From positions 1 to 64,000 of the forward strand of contig JAMOTA010000037.1 of NCBI GenBank assembly GCA_027068435.1: a stretch of 64,000 nt of DNA, written 5' to 3'. Of this stretch, positions 8,463 to 18,945 are shown in pieces. The notes under the pieces were generated by a model. That model was not told the DNA's origin, made no database searches, and saw only the letters and a program-made list of their open reading frames with translations. This DNA is from Sulfurovum sp. GTDB lineage: Bacteria > Campylobacterota > Campylobacteria > Campylobacterales > Sulfurovaceae. The position numbers and the translations under genes were made by a program. How positions within the stretch are numbered: position 1 is the first letter of the stretch; every line of letters begins with the position of its first letter.

Positions 8463-10430
8463 TTAAGAATTTTTAACAAGTGCCTCAATCTGCCCAACAA
8501 TACTAGGATCTTCAAGTGTAGAAGTGTCTTGCGTGATCTCTTCACCTTTAGCAAGTGCCCTTAAAATCCTTCTCATAATCTTTCCTGATCTTGTTTTTGG
8601 AAGGTCTGGAACAAAGATCATATCATCACATAAAGCAATGCTACCAATTTCCTTTTTAATAATCTGATTGATCTCTTTCATCGTCTCAAGTTCATCGGCA
8701 ATATTATCATTATGTAGTGCTGGTACAGATTTAAGTACAATATATGCGAAGATACCTTCACCTTTAAGTGCGTGAGGTTTACCTACAACGGCAACGGCTG
8801 CAACATTATTATGTTTTTTGATAGCTGCTTCAACTTCAGCAGTTCCCATTCTGTGTCCAGATACATTGATAACATCATCAGTACGACCAGTAATCGTGAT
8901 ATAGCCATCTTCATCATATCTTGCACCGTCACCTGTAAAGTAAACTGCTTTACCATCTTTTTTTACATCACCAAAGTATGATTTTTTATATCTCTCTTCA
9001 TCACCCCATACACCACGAATCTGTGCTGGCCATGGTTTAGTGATACACATGTAACCCGTTTCGCCAACTTCAGCAATCTCTCCAGTAGCAGGATCTAAAA
9101 TTTCAGCCATTATTCCTGGAAGTGGAAGTGTCGCACACCCTGGTTTGATTGGAGTAGCACCTGGAAGTGGAGAAACTACATGCCCACCAGTCTCAGTTTG
9201 CCAGTAAGTATCTACAATAGCACACTTAGAATTACCAACCTCTTCGTAGTACCATTTCCAAGCAGGAGGATCGATAGGTTCACCAACAGTTCCAAGAACT
9301 TTAAGACTTGAAAGGTCATATTTTTCAGGTTCATTTTCACCCATCTTATGTAAAACACGAATCGCTGTTGGAGCAGTATAAAACTGATTAATTCTATGGT
9401 TTTCAACCATCGCCCAAGGACGACCTGCGTCTGGATAAGTAATAACACCTTCAAACATTACAGTTGTAGCACCCATTGCAAGTGGACCGTAAACTATGTA
9501 AGTATGCCCTGTAATCCAACCAACATCGGCAGTACACCAGTAAGTGTCATTCTCTTTAACATCAAATACCCACTCCATAGTCATTTGAGCCCAAAGAATA
9601 TAACCAGCAGAGTTATGCTGAACGCCTTTTGGTTTACCCGTTGAACCTGATGTGTATAGTAAGAAGAGAGGATCTTCTGAGTCCATAACTTCTGGTTCGC
9701 ATACTGCAGATTTACTTTTAATAAGTTCATTGTAAGAGTAGTCTCTTCCTGCAAGCCAAGTAATATCTTCATTATTTCTTTCAACTACCAACACTTTCTT
9801 AACTGGTGATTTTTCATCAATCGCAGCATCAACTACTGGTTTAAGCATATAAGGTTTAGTTTTTCTGAATGCACCATCAGCAGTAATAACTACTTTTGCT
9901 TGGGCATCTTCAATACGGTCTTTAAGTGCTTCAGAAGAGAATCCACCAAATACAATAGAGTGAATAGCACCGATTCTCGCACAAGCAAGCATTGCATAAG
10001 CAGCTTCAGGAATCATTGGCATATAGATAACAACTCTATCACCTTTTTTAACTCCAAAGTCTTCTTTTAGAAGGTTTGCAAATCTATTTACATTCTTGTA
10101 AAGGTCAAGGTATGTAATAGTCTGAACGTCGCCTCTATCACCCTCAAAGATAATAGCCGCTTTATTTTTACGAGAGTCTAAATGACGGTCAATACATTGA
10201 GCAGAAACATTAAGTTTACCACCATCAAACCATTTTACAAAAGGAGCATTTGATTCGTCAAGAACATTTGTAAATGGTTCAATCCAATCTATCTTCTCTT
10301 TAGCAAAGTCTCCCCAGAAACCTTCATAATCCTCGGTTGCGTAGTCTTGTAAATCTTGGTATTCACACATGTTCTTGATTCTTGCATTTTTTGCGAACTC
10401 TTTGTTTGGGTTAAAAATTTGTTTTGACAT
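8463..10430 (-). CDS. acs: Acetyl-CoA synthetase
   Basis: A 655-aa AMP-forming enzyme making acetyl-CoA from acetate, ATP and CoA via acetyl-AMP. It has the adenylate-forming motif [12 protein letters not shown] (about residue 262), the YWQTETGGH core, the [12 protein letters not shown] hinge region and the acetylation-controlled lysine in RSGKIMRR (about 617). Length is normal for Acs. It is the last gene of the minus-strand acetate locus (histidine kinase, regulator, porin, DUF485, actP, DUF294, exonuclease) and has its own promoter region with a long inverted repeat. Family knowledge: Acs serves high-affinity scavenging of low acetate. Confidence 0.97.
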   Translation of the reverse strand: MSKQIFNPNKEFAKNARIKNMCEYQDLQDYATEDYEGFWGDFAKEKIDWIEPFTNVLDESNAPFVKWFDGGKLNVSAQCIDRHLDSRKNKAAIIFEGDRGDVQTITYLDLYKNVNRFANLLKEDFGVKKGDRVVIYMPMIPEAAYAMLACARIGAIHSIVFGGFSSEALKDRIEDAQAKVVITADGAFRKTKPYMLKPVVDAAIDEKSPVKKVLVVERNNEDITWLAGRDYSYNELIKSKSAVCEPEVMDSEDPLFLLYTSGSTGKPKGVQHNSAGYILWAQMTMEWVFDVKENDTYWCTADVGWITGHTYIVYGPLAMGATTVMFEGVITYPDAGRPWAMVENHRINQFYTAPTAIRVLHKMGENEPEKYDLSSLKVLGTVGEPIDPPAWKWYYEEVGNSKCAIVDTYWQTETGGHVVSPLPGATPIKPGCATLPLPGIMAEILDPATGEIAEVGETGYMCITKPWPAQIRGVWGDEERYKKSYFGDVKKDGKAVYFTGDGARYDEDGYITITGRTDDVINVSGHRMGTAEVEAAIKKHNNVAAVAVVGKPHALKGEGIFAYIVLKSVPALHNDNIADELETMKEINQIIKKEIGSIALCDDMIFVPDLPKTRSGKIMRRILRALAKGEEITQDTSTLEDPSIVGQIEALVKNS

Positions 10431-10465
10431 TTTGTTCCTTTTAAATATTTACCTAGTTAAAATAA

Positions 10466-10499
10466 TTTAAATTATATCCTATAAAGAATATAATTTAAA
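10466..10499 (-). promoter_or_regulatory. Inverted repeat covering the putative acs promoter
   Basis: TTTAAATTATAT (10466-10477) and ATATAATTTAAA (10488-10499) are perfect 12-bp inverted repeats 10 bp apart. Read toward acs, the inner part of the proximal arm gives a TATAAT -10 about 40 bp before the ATG, with TTTAAA at -35 spacing in the distal arm. The symmetry over both promoter elements suggests an operator; AT-richness means chance cannot be excluded. Confidence 0.45.
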
Positions 10500-10583
10500 C
10501 CAAATAGTGTTTATTAAATAGAATTACTATTCAAACCTTTTTTCTGTTTGTCATGATAAATTCAAAAAATATTTTGTAGCATC

Positions 10584-11210
10584 TTATCTCCTCATAATTT
10601 CAAACGATTTTATATGTGTTAATTTAAGATACATTATTGCTGTCATAATTGCATCATTCAACGCATCATGAGCTTGAAGTTTAGGTAGTGCCAAATCTTG
10701 TAGAATTGTGTCAAATCTTAAATCAATATGTCCTTGCGGAATAGTAGAAATTTTCTTATCGTAATAAATAGCGGAGATTTCTTCTCTTTTGTTAGGTAGA
10801 GTAATTCCAAAGGTTGGTTTTATGTATTTATTTATCATTGCTACATCAAACTCCAAATAATAACCGACAAGTTTTCTATTACCAATATAATAAAGAAATT
10901 TTTCGATAGCTTCTTCTATATCAATAGCCCCATTCAAGTCACAATGACGTATCTTATGAATGGTAATACTTTCATGTGAAATTTGCTCTTCTTGTTTCAC
11001 AAAAATATGAATAGCTTCATTGGTTAAAATTCGATTTCCTTTTATTTTTACTGCACCTATAGAGATGATATTATCTACTTTTGGGTTTAAGCCAGTAGTT
11101 TCACAGTCAAAAACAACAATTTCATCTTCATCTGTATCATCAAATAAAAAAGAAAACCTTTCATCTTTTAGATGTTTACGATTCCATTTTTTTATTAAAC
11201 CTTCAAACAT
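10584..11210 (-). CDS. DEDDh 3'-5' exonuclease (DnaQ-like)
   Basis: A 208-aa protein with the DEDDh nuclease fold: Exo I DCETTGLNP (about residue 35, metal-binding Asp and Glu), Exo II in YYLEFDVAMINKY (Asp) and Exo III in QAHDALNDAIMT (His and Asp). These bind two metal ions and remove nucleotides from a 3' end. It is shorter than full polymerase III epsilon and lacks a clear polymerase-binding tail. It starts one base after the DUF294 gene ends, so translation is coupled. An exonuclease next to DUF294 and actP/acs recurs in proteobacterial acetate loci; its role there is unknown. Confidence 0.88.
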   Translation of the reverse strand: MFEGLIKKWNRKHLKDERFSFLFDDTDEDEIVVFDCETTGLNPKVDNIISIGAVKIKGNRILTNEAIHIFVKQEEQISHESITIHKIRHCDLNGAIDIEEAIEKFLYYIGNRKLVGYYLEFDVAMINKYIKPTFGITLPNKREEISAIYYDKKISTIPQGHIDLRFDTILQDLALPKLQAHDALNDAIMTAIMYLKLTHIKSFEIMRR

Positions 11211-11211
11211 C

Positions 11212-13038
11212 TTAATTTACCATATCCAAATGAAAATGATAACTCACTCTTTTTTTGAATTTTTCTACATATTTTAGAGCTTCTTTAAGTGTATCTCTTT
11301 CAAGTTTACCCAATGTATTTGGGTTTATATAGTTATCTATCTCTTTACCTTGTTCTAATTTTTCCAATTGTGCATGTAGTCGTAATGTATTGATGACTTC
11401 TAAGGTTTCAAATAATTCCCCTGCATCTTCTTTATTCATATACCCAATATCATTTAAAGCTTTGATACGCTCAGTGGTATTGGTTTTATATATGCCATGT
11501 TCAAGTGCCAAAGCTCTTACCCCATGTACAATGGCAAACATTGCACCTTTTTTTATATCAATTTCATCTTTGTGTCCTTTGCCACCTGAGATAAAACGAG
11601 AAAATAATCCAAGTGGAGACTCAAAACTTTCTATAGATCTTGCAAAATGTGGTAAAAATGTTTTATGTTGTTTTATCTGTACCATTAAAAAGTCACGTAG
11701 TTCTTTAAATATGGATATATTTCCAGCCACAGCAAAGGTATCAAAGAAGATAGCCATGTCCATAAGATCTTCATAGTTAGGTTCTATCATCCATCGACGG
11801 ATGTCCTCTTTATATTTTGTTGCACTTTTTGCCCATTTAGGATTGATAACCATCACATTTCCCTTACATCTTGGGAAACCTATTTCATCAAGTATTTCTG
11901 TAAATTTCATAGTGATTTCAGCTTGGTCTTTTGGTTCAAATCCATCTTCAAAAATCAAACCGTTATCTTGGTCTGTCTTAAGTATCTGTTCACCTCTACC
12001 TTCAGAACCCAATAAGATAAGTGTACATTTGTCATGCCATTCACTAGGAAAAACAAGTTTAAAAAGTTTTGCATACATTTTTTTATGCATTTCAGATACG
12101 AGTCTCGCAATATATCTTGATTTAACACCTTTTAAATGTAAAGTCTTAATCATAGTATCTATTCTTTTTGATGCAGTAATGACATCTTGAAGGGTATGTG
12201 ATTTTTCTATCTGTACAGAAATAATACGTGTTTGATTTGCAAAATGACTTAGCAAGTCTATTAATTCAAGGATACCAATAGCTTCTCCTTCTTCATTTAA
12301 AACAGGAAGGTGTTTAATGGAACGTCCTGTCATTAAAAGAAGTACATTAAACAGCAACTCTCCTTCCATAATAGTGATAATAGGATACGTTTGTATATCT
12401 GAAATAATGGTGAGATTTTTTTCTTCATGATGAAGAATATACTTTCTAATATTTGAATCAGTAACAATACCATATCCAAATTCATTTTTGACAAGTATTG
12501 ATACTGCATTTTCATCTTCCATTTTCATGAGTGCCACCATAATAGAAGTATTATCATCTACAATGCAGGCAGAGTGTAAAATACTGTCATCAATACGGGT
12601 AAGCATCATGTCAGCCATTCTAGCACTATCTTGTCTCTCTTTTAGCATATCTATACGTTCTACTATCGTAGAAAAAAAGAAGTTTTTAAATGCTTTGTTC
12701 TCTTCTGTGAGTTGAATGAAGGTTTCAGCGGGTATTTCATAACATATAAGCTCTTCGGTTGTTATATATTGGTATTTAGAAGCTTGTTTTTCAATTAATT
12801 CAATACCACCAAAAATATCATCATTGTGGTAAATATCTATAAGTTCATCACCATCTTTTGCTTCAACAAGTCCTTTAATAATAAGATAAAAAATAGAAGT
12901 AGATACATCCCTATCAATAAGTATAGTATCTGTAGGGTAGTAAGCAATTTGAGATGTCTCCTTAATCAAGCGTAAAGATTTATTATCCAAGAGTGAAAAA
13001 GGAAGATGTGTTTTTATATTGTCAAACAGTGTAATCAA
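11212..13038 (-). CDS. Cyclic-nucleotide-binding/CBS/DUF294 nucleotidyltransferase-like protein
   Basis: A 608-aa signalling protein. Residues 1-130 form a cNMP-binding-like domain (IFYLIIKGLVEAKDGDELID), residues 150-265 hold two CBS repeats (FGYGIVTDSNIRKY and GEAIGILELIDL), and residues 330-480 form a DUF294 nucleotidyltransferase with GSEGRGEQILKTDQDNG, the GS/DxD active-site pattern of the GlnE/GlnD type. The remaining C-terminal part is helical (DUF294-C). Such proteins accompany actP and acs in many bacteria and are thought to adjust acetate uptake or enzyme activity; the substrate is not established. It follows actP after 108 bp containing two hairpins. Confidence 0.9.
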   Translation of the reverse strand: MITLFDNIKTHLPFSLLDNKSLRLIKETSQIAYYPTDTILIDRDVSTSIFYLIIKGLVEAKDGDELIDIYHNDDIFGGIELIEKQASKYQYITTEELICYEIPAETFIQLTEENKAFKNFFFSTIVERIDMLKERQDSARMADMMLTRIDDSILHSACIVDDNTSIMVALMKMEDENAVSILVKNEFGYGIVTDSNIRKYILHHEEKNLTIISDIQTYPIITIMEGELLFNVLLLMTGRSIKHLPVLNEEGEAIGILELIDLLSHFANQTRIISVQIEKSHTLQDVITASKRIDTMIKTLHLKGVKSRYIARLVSEMHKKMYAKLFKLVFPSEWHDKCTLILLGSEGRGEQILKTDQDNGLIFEDGFEPKDQAEITMKFTEILDEIGFPRCKGNVMVINPKWAKSATKYKEDIRRWMIEPNYEDLMDMAIFFDTFAVAGNISIFKELRDFLMVQIKQHKTFLPHFARSIESFESPLGLFSRFISGGKGHKDEIDIKKGAMFAIVHGVRALALEHGIYKTNTTERIKALNDIGYMNKEDAGELFETLEVINTLRLHAQLEKLEQGKEIDNYINPNTLGKLERDTLKEALKYVEKFKKRVSYHFHLDMVN

Positions 13039-13057
13039 GTCAACTCCTCTAATTGTA

Positions 13058-13131
13058 AATTATTTGAATAGACCAGAGGGGGTGGAACTGATCTATTCAA
13101 ATAATTCATACAGAGCCCGAAAAAGCTCTGT
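13058..13131 (-). promoter_or_regulatory. Two tandem hairpins between actP and the DUF294 gene
   Basis: In transcription order the first hairpin is ACAGAGC/GCTCTGT (13131-13110, loop TTTTTCGG) and the second is a perfect 15-bp inverted repeat, AATTATTTGAATAGA at 13058-13072 against TCTATTCAAATAATT at 13092-13106, with a 19-nt loop. Neither is followed by a T-run, so a simple terminator is unlikely. They could be an attenuator, a processing site or an mRNA-stabilising element that separates the levels of transporter and downstream genes. Confidence 0.65.
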
Positions 13132-13146
13132 AATGATTTTGAAATT

Positions 13147-14826
13147 TTAGTGCTCAGATGCACCTTCTGCACCAATACCAGTTTGAGAGCGAATATCTTG
13201 TGCTTCAAACAGTTCTCTTTCTCTTTTTGCATCTTCACTATTATCAGTGATAGAGAAGAACCAAATACCAATAAATGCCACAGTTACAGAGAACAATGCT
13301 GGATATTTATATGGGAAAATTGCTTCTGCATTTCCAAATATTTGTACCCATACAATCGGTCCTAAAATAACAAGCATGATTGCTGTTCCAAGTCCAAGAC
13401 TACCACCGATGACTGCACCTCTTGTAGTCAATTTACTCCAAAACATAGAGAGGAATAATACTGGGAAGTTAGCTGATGCTGCAATAGCAAATGCTAAACC
13501 AACCACGAAGGCAATATTTTGCTGTTCAAAAGCAATACCAAGGAAGATAGCAATAATTCCAAGTGCCACTGTTGCAATTTTAGAAACTCTCATCTCTTTT
13601 GCTTCATCCACTTCTCCACCTTTATTGAAAACGTTAGCATACAAGTCATGTGAAATTGCAGATGCACCAGCCAATGTAAGACCAGAAACAACTGCAAGAA
13701 TAGTTGCAAATGCAACTGCTGAAATAAATCCTAAGAAGAAGTTACCACCCACGGCATGACTTAAATGGATAGCTGCCATGTTCTTACCGCCTAAAATCGG
13801 AGAACCACCACTAATTGCTTGTTTCGCAAGGTCAAGATATTCAGGATTGTTAAGAACCATGATAATGGCACCAAAACCGATTATGAAAGTTAAGATGTAG
13901 AAGTACCCAATGAAGCCTGTTGCATAAAATACAGACTTTCTAGCTTCTTTTGCATCTGCAACAGTAAAGAATCTCATTAAAATATGTGGAAGACCTGCTG
14001 TACCAAACATCAAGGCAATACCTAATGAGATAGCTGAAATAGGGTCAGATACCAGTCCTCCTGGAGCCATAATAGCTTCACCTTTACCATGTACTTCCAC
14101 TGCTGCTGCAAACATTGCATCAAGAGAGAATCCAAAGTGACTAAGTACTGCTAATGCCATAAATGTAGCACCTGCAAGTAAAAGAATTGCTTTAATAATC
14201 TGTACCCAAGTTGTTGCAAGCATACCACCAAATGTCACATAAAGAATCATTAGTGTACCTACAAGTACAACTGCCAATTCATACGGAAGACCGAAAAGAA
14301 GTTGAATCAGTTTACCTGCACCAACCATTTGAGCGATTAGGTACAAGATAACCGTTGCAATGGAGCCAAATGCAGCCAGTGTTCTAATAGGTGCTTGTTT
14401 AAGTCTGTACGCTGCAACATCTGCAAATGTATATTTACCAAGATTTCTCAATCTCTCAGAGATTAAGAAAAGAATAACTGGCCAACCAACAAGGAAACCG
14501 ATAGAGTAAATAAGACCATCATAACCAGCAAGGTAAACAAGCCCTGAAATACCAAGAAAAGATGCCGCTGACATATAGTCCCCAGCAATTGCCATACCAT
14601 TTTGTAGACCTGTAATGCCACCACCTGCTGTGTAGAAATCTTTTGCTGTTTTTGTTCTTTTTGCTGCCCAATATGTGATTACCAATGTACCACCTACAAA
14701 AAGAAGGAACATGATGATAGCAGATACATTTAATGGCTGCTTTTCAATCTCACCTTCAATAGTCCCAGAAGCGACTGCGGCAACACTTAATAATAAAGGT
14801 AAAACCAATAGTAATAATTTTTTCAT
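13147..14826 (-). CDS. actP: Cation/acetate symporter ActP
   Basis: A 559-aa sodium:solute symporter family protein with a cleavable N-terminal signal-like segment (residues 1-20) and about 13 membrane helices. Signatures include [19 protein letters not shown] (about 65-85), [14 protein letters not shown] and the [11 protein letters not shown] loop, all typical of ActP. It imports acetate together with a cation across the inner membrane. The upstream DUF485 gene overlaps its start by one base, the usual yjcH-actP pairing. It supplies acetate to Acs encoded downstream. Confidence 0.95.
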   Translation of the reverse strand: MKKLLLLVLPLLLSVAAVASGTIEGEIEKQPLNVSAIIMFLLFVGGTLVITYWAAKRTKTAKDFYTAGGGITGLQNGMAIAGDYMSAASFLGISGLVYLAGYDGLIYSIGFLVGWPVILFLISERLRNLGKYTFADVAAYRLKQAPIRTLAAFGSIATVILYLIAQMVGAGKLIQLLFGLPYELAVVLVGTLMILYVTFGGMLATTWVQIIKAILLLAGATFMALAVLSHFGFSLDAMFAAAVEVHGKGEAIMAPGGLVSDPISAISLGIALMFGTAGLPHILMRFFTVADAKEARKSVFYATGFIGYFYILTFIIGFGAIIMVLNNPEYLDLAKQAISGGSPILGGKNMAAIHLSHAVGGNFFLGFISAVAFATILAVVSGLTLAGASAISHDLYANVFNKGGEVDEAKEMRVSKIATVALGIIAIFLGIAFEQQNIAFVVGLAFAIAASANFPVLFLSMFWSKLTTRGAVIGGSLGLGTAIMLVILGPIVWVQIFGNAEAIFPYKYPALFSVTVAFIGIWFFSITDNSEDAKRERELFEAQDIRSQTGIGAEGASEH

Positions 14827-15140
14827 TATGCTATATCTCCTAATTCTTCTCTAACTTCTTTAGTAAGTTGATCGAACTCACCATTAGCTCTTCTAACATA
14901 AATTCCTGCCAATATAAAAGATATAAATATAATGGCAATCCCTATAGGGATACCAATAGTCATTACCCCTGAACCTATCTTAGTTCCCAATGTTTCTGGT
15001 GAAAATGCAATCGTTAAAATAAATGCATAATAAACTACCAACATGATAATAGAAAGTGTCCAAGCAAATTTGCTTCTCTCTTTTACAAGTTTTTGATATT
15101 TTGGATTATTTTTAACATGTTCTATCTGTTCTTTTGTCAT
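14826..15140 (-). CDS. DUF485 membrane protein (YjcH-like)
   Basis: A 104-aa protein with a charged N-terminus ([20 protein letters not shown], the DUF485 signature) and two membrane helices (about residues 28-50 and 62-84). Family members are almost always encoded directly before actP and are thought to support the symporter. Here the stop and start overlap by one base, so translation is coupled. The C-terminus ([19 protein letters not shown]) is cytoplasmic and charged. Confidence 0.92.
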   Translation of the reverse strand: MTKEQIEHVKNNPKYQKLVKERSKFAWTLSIIMLVVYYAFILTIAFSPETLGTKIGSGVMTIGIPIGIAIIFISFILAGIYVRRANGEFDQLTKEVREELGDIA

Positions 15141-15151
15141 TTTAGTTCCTT

Positions 15152-16519
15152 TTAAAAATTATAGTTTGCTATAAGTCTATATTCATCCCAGTCTAAACCA
15201 GGTGCAAAGTCTCTTGGGTAGTTAGCTCTAAGTCTTAAATTTAGACCTTTTACTGCTGCTACATCATATTGAATATCAAATCCACTCTCTTTTGCCGTCC
15301 ATGCTGTATTAGCTTTATATGTATTTGCAGAACCTACATCAAACTCTGCATAGTAAGCAGTTGCCTTAAGACCTAGGTCAGAAAATTTATAACTTGCTGC
15401 AACTTTAAAGGTATCTGTATCAGCTAAGAACATATGTCTGGTTACCATACCTTGTGTAAATGCTGGCATACCACCCCAAGGAGTAATTACACCACCATTT
15501 GTTACAGTATCAGAATCATCACCTGTAGATGAATATGCCACATATGCACTAAATGCATCAATAGTTGTAGCCAATTTAATACCAAAATAGTTTACATTTA
15601 CATTTCCCGCAAGAGAGTCACCAATTTCACTCTCATTAATATACTGAGCAGAAGCTTTCATCTTTACAGAATCTGAAAGAAGACAGTTCCATCCAAAATC
15701 AGCTTGAAGATATACAGCATTTAAAATATCCCATGCAATGTAATCCCAAGCTTGAAATTTAAGACTTTCATTGCTATAGATTGTAGCTAAAGCAGTTACA
15801 CCCGCTATTTCATTAGCTTCTCCATCTATACCTGCTTCGCCTAAAGCTATAGTTCCCATATTTTCAAAACTACCACTTGCACTACCTGCCAAACCTAATC
15901 CAAGACCATAACCACTCTGTAACGAGAGATTATTTCCTGCCGTACCATATACATTACCAAATGTACCAATAGTCTCTCTAAATATATGAGCTCCTATTAA
16001 CGTAGTATTTTCAATATCTGTATTACTGATAACAGCTGCTTCAAAGAGGTTTGGTAACATTCTTGCATCATCTGCTCCAGCCATTGGTGTATCAAGTCTC
16101 ATACGACCAGCTTTAATGTTCGTGTTGCTGAATTTATAGTTAATAAATGCCTGACCTATGAATGCATAATTATCAAAACCTGCACCATAAAGAGATGGGT
16201 CATAACTTGCTGAACCAATTACATCTGCATCTTCATCATGAATATCAAAACCATAAGTACCATATGCAGCTACAGTAAATGTTAATCCATTAAAGTCTGG
16301 TGACTTATAACCAATGTAACCACCTGTAGCAAGTGAATTACGATTATTATTTAATACTCCAGAATATGTTCTATCTATATAAAAAGTTCGAGACTGACCA
16401 AAGATTTCTCCCCAATCTTTATCTACTTCTTCCACCACCACAGGATCTACAGGTGCTATCTCTCCACCTGCCATAATCATTGTTGATGCTATAACTGATA
16501 AGAATACAGTTTTTTTCAT
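15152..16519 (-). CDS. Outer-membrane porin (OprD-like)
   Basis: A 455-aa protein with a signal peptide (MKKTVFLSVIASTMIMAGG). The mature sequence alternates Tyr/Gly-rich strands (GYIGYKSPDFNGLTFTVAAY, GAGRMRLDTP-like block, YRLIANYNF) and ends in phenylalanine, the barrel-insertion signal. The arrangement resembles OprD-family and campylobacterial major-porin-like proteins. Being the first gene before DUF485-actP (12 bp gap), it probably lets acetate or related small acids pass the outer membrane. It has a strong GGAGG ribosome binding site. The substrate is inferred only from context. Confidence 0.85.
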   Translation of the reverse strand: MKKTVFLSVIASTMIMAGGEIAPVDPVVVEEVDKDWGEIFGQSRTFYIDRTYSGVLNNNRNSLATGGYIGYKSPDFNGLTFTVAAYGTYGFDIHDEDADVIGSASYDPSLYGAGFDNYAFIGQAFINYKFSNTNIKAGRMRLDTPMAGADDARMLPNLFEAAVISNTDIENTTLIGAHIFRETIGTFGNVYGTAGNNLSLQSGYGLGLGLAGSASGSFENMGTIALGEAGIDGEANEIAGVTALATIYSNESLKFQAWDYIAWDILNAVYLQADFGWNCLLSDSVKMKASAQYINESEIGDSLAGNVNVNYFGIKLATTIDAFSAYVAYSSTGDDSDTVTNGGVITPWGGMPAFTQGMVTRHMFLADTDTFKVAASYKFSDLGLKATAYYAEFDVGSANTYKANTAWTAKESGFDIQYDVAAVKGLNLRLRANYPRDFAPGLDWDEYRLIANYNF

Positions 16520-16622
16520 TTTATTCCTCCAAAATTTATTCTATTATATTATGGAAGATGAAAATAGCAGTAGTATAGCATTGTGATTTTTAGCGAAGAT
16601 AGCAACAGTTAAAATAGTTGTT

Positions 16623-16639
16623 TGTAACTTTCTGTTACA
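16623..16639. promoter_or_regulatory. Inverted repeat TGTAAC-N5-GTTACA upstream of the porin
   Basis: TGTAAC (16623-16628) and GTTACA (16634-16639) form a perfect 6-bp inverted repeat in the 134-bp gap between the response regulator and the porin, about 105 bp before the porin start. A partial repeat, TAACAGTTAAAATAGTTG, lies just beside it. Its position suggests a binding site for the neighbouring response regulator; it lacks direct proof. Confidence 0.4.
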
Positions 16640-16653
16640 TAATTATATGCAAA

Positions 16654-17316
16654 TTAATGATTTTTATTAACTCTGTAACCTATACCCTTTAGACTCTCTA
16701 TGAGATCTTCTTTGAGTACTTGTTTTACTCTATGGACTTCTGCCCTTATGGTAGCATTATCTATTTGCAGATCATCCCAGACATAATGTCTTAACATATC
16801 AAAATCAACTATCTTATTAATATTGCATGCAAAAAGATTAATAATTTGTGCCTGTTTTGGAGTGAGTGACTGCTCCTTATTATCAAACAAAAGTCTCTTC
16901 TCTTCAAGATTATAAGCATACATTTTAGAGATTTTCACAAAACTTTTAGATTCTATATTTGCCATTTGAAGTAGTCTGTCTATATGTAATGTGAGTTCTT
17001 TCAGATGAAATGGCTTTTTTAAGTAGTCATAGCAACCTAATTCATAAGCTTTTGAAATTTGTTCTATTTGTGTAATTGCAGAGATAAAGATAGTAGGTAC
17101 AAAAATCTTATCTTTTTGTAACTTTTCAAGTAGGGTAAGTCCATCTATGGAAGGGGTGTTAATATCAAATATAAAAAGGTCATAGGTAGCTTCTTTAGCA
17201 TGCATAAAAACTTCTTCACCATCTTCAAAAGCTTCTACTTCGTAGCCTGTATCTGTTAAGTATTCAACTATTGCACTTTGTAACATCAATTCATCTTCAA
17301 GCAATAATACTTTCAT
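16654..17316 (-). CDS. OmpR-type response regulator
   Basis: A 220-aa regulator: receiver domain residues 1-115 with acidic pocket ED near residue 7, phosphoacceptor Asp in LFIFDINTPSIDG (about 51) and Lys in YDYLKKPF (about 100), then a winged-helix domain (about 125-218) containing LTPKQAQIINLF and the ending GIGYRVNKN, as in OmpR/PhoB proteins. It starts directly at the end of the histidine kinase gene, so the two are cotranscribed. Position before the porin-DUF485-actP genes suggests that it controls acetate uptake. Confidence 0.93.
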   Translation of the reverse strand: MKVLLLEDELMLQSAIVEYLTDTGYEVEAFEDGEEVFMHAKEATYDLFIFDINTPSIDGLTLLEKLQKDKIFVPTIFISAITQIEQISKAYELGCYDYLKKPFHLKELTLHIDRLLQMANIESKSFVKISKMYAYNLEEKRLLFDNKEQSLTPKQAQIINLFACNINKIVDFDMLRHYVWDDLQIDNATIRAEVHRVKQVLKEDLIESLKGIGYRVNKNH

Positions 17317-18945
17317 TTAACACTCCTTTTTAAATCTATAAATAAATTCTGTTATATTATCATCAGATTGTACTTCTATCTCTACATTTTCTTTTTTGCA
17401 AATGGAATAGACTATTTCTAGTCCCAATCCAAATCCACCTTTGACATTGTTTTCACGCTTAAATGCACTAAAAATAGCTTCTGTATTTTTTATTTTAGGA
17501 GAAATACTTATAAATTTCAATACAACTTCTTCCTTTTCTTGAATAAGAAATACTTTAACCTCTGTACTTTTATTGGCATATTTAATGGCATTAGATAAGT
17601 TATTATCTATGATTCTTTGCAACTCCTCTTCGGAAAAGTAAAGCCAAACATTATCTTGTATTTCAGATATGATATTATGTCTATTACCAAGTGCAATTTC
17701 TGAGAAAAAGTCAATCCTATCTTCAAGAAATTTAGAGATACTCAAATTTTTTTTCTCATATATAAAACGATCTTTTTTTATCATGTAACTTAAATCAGAA
17801 TATATATTACTAATTATCTTACTTGCTGCTTCTATCTTCAATAGGTACCGATTCTCTCCTTCTTTCATTTTAAACAAATCAATATGTGTCATGATCACAG
17901 CCAGTGGAGTATTAATCTCATGGATAGAGTGTTTGATAAAACTATCTTGTGCTTTTACCAAAGAGTCACTGTATGCTTTCTCTTTTTCAAGTAACTTATT
18001 TTGCTGACTCAGATTTTTTGTTTTTTGTTTTACTCTTTTTTCCAAGTTTAAATTAGCCTCTTTGAGTGTCTCTTTTCGTTTATGGATAGTATCAACCATT
18101 TCATTTACATATTTCACCATTTTTCTAAACTCAAAAAGCTGTATTTGATCCATATCTATTGTCGTATGACTTTTTGAAGCCTTTTTAAAAAAACGGCTAA
18201 AAGAGTCAATTTCTCTATCTATAAGATGATTTACAACCCCCAGACCAGTCAATCCTATACCAAATAAAACAACAGTTAAAGAGAGTATCTCCATCATGTA
18301 CTTAATGAGTCTATTTTTTAAGTCTGATTTTTTAGCAGAAATAAGTTTTTCAACTTCATCAAGATAGACACCCGTACCTATCATCCATTCCCAAGGTTTA
18401 AATGCTTTTGCATAAGAGATTTTAGGTGTTTCAATCTGCGTAACAGGTTTGATCCACATATACTCAACAAAACCACCTTCCGGCTTTTGAGAAATATCTA
18501 TAAGATCTTTAATGACCTCTACCCCATTTGAGTCTCTAAAATCATAAAGATTTTTACCTATGTTATGTAAACCAAGTGGATCAGAGAGGTTTGTACCATT
18601 GAAGTCATAAATAAAAAAATATCCTGTACCGTCTTGACGTCCATAAAGCTGTTCGATAGCATTTAAAACTTGTGATTTTAAATACTCTTCATCTATTATT
18701 TTTCTATTATTTTTATATCTATGAGAGATAAATTTCAATACTCTGTCCGTATCAAAAACTATAGTATTTTTTTGCTCTTGGAGATACTCTTTACGTAATG
18801 ATTCAGCTTCTCTATCAAAATCATTATACTCATCATTGATAAGCAACACTGCAAACAGCATAACAAACATAAGAATAATAAACATACCCCATATATAAAT
18901 GGTGGTTATTTTTTTATTCTTAAAAATATTTGGGTACATAAGCAT
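17317..18945 (-). CDS. Sensor histidine kinase with periplasmic Cache domain
   Basis: A 542-aa membrane kinase. A first helix (about 14-36) is followed by a periplasmic single Cache domain (about 40-205, with GTGYFFIYDFNG and PWEWMIGTGVYLDE), a second helix (about 213-235), a coiled-coil linker with HAMP-like features (about 240-320), a HisKA region with phosphoacceptor His in HSIHEINTPLAV (about 337) and an ATPase domain with the G box GGFGLGLEIV near residue 515. Cache domains bind small organic acids or amino acids outside the cytoplasm, so acetate or a related acid is a reasonable ligand given the neighbours. That is inference. Confidence 0.92.
   Translation of the reverse strand: MLMYPNIFKNKKITTIYIWGMFIILMFVMLFAVLLINDEYNDFDREAESLRKEYLQEQKNTIVFDTDRVLKFISHRYKNNRKIIDEEYLKSQVLNAIEQLYGRQDGTGYFFIYDFNGTNLSDPLGLHNIGKNLYDFRDSNGVEVIKDLIDISQKPEGGFVEYMWIKPVTQIETPKISYAKAFKPWEWMIGTGVYLDEVEKLISAKKSDLKNRLIKYMMEILSLTVVLFGIGLTGLGVVNHLIDREIDSFSRFFKKASKSHTTIDMDQIQLFEFRKMVKYVNEMVDTIHKRKETLKEANLNLEKRVKQKTKNLSQQNKLLEKEKAYSDSLVKAQDSFIKHSIHEINTPLAVIMTHIDLFKMKEGENRYLLKIEAASKIISNIYSDLSYMIKKDRFIYEKKNLSISKFLEDRIDFFSEIALGNRHNIISEIQDNVWLYFSEEELQRIIDNNLSNAIKYANKSTEVKVFLIQEKEEVVLKFISISPKIKNTEAIFSAFKRENNVKGGFGLGLEIVYSICKKENVEIEVQSDDNITEFIYRFKKEC

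Noticed and set aside
13035-13271. 78-aa minus-strand ORF between actP and DUF294 genes
   Set aside because: It is a frame shadow of the actP end and covers the two hairpins; no start signal.
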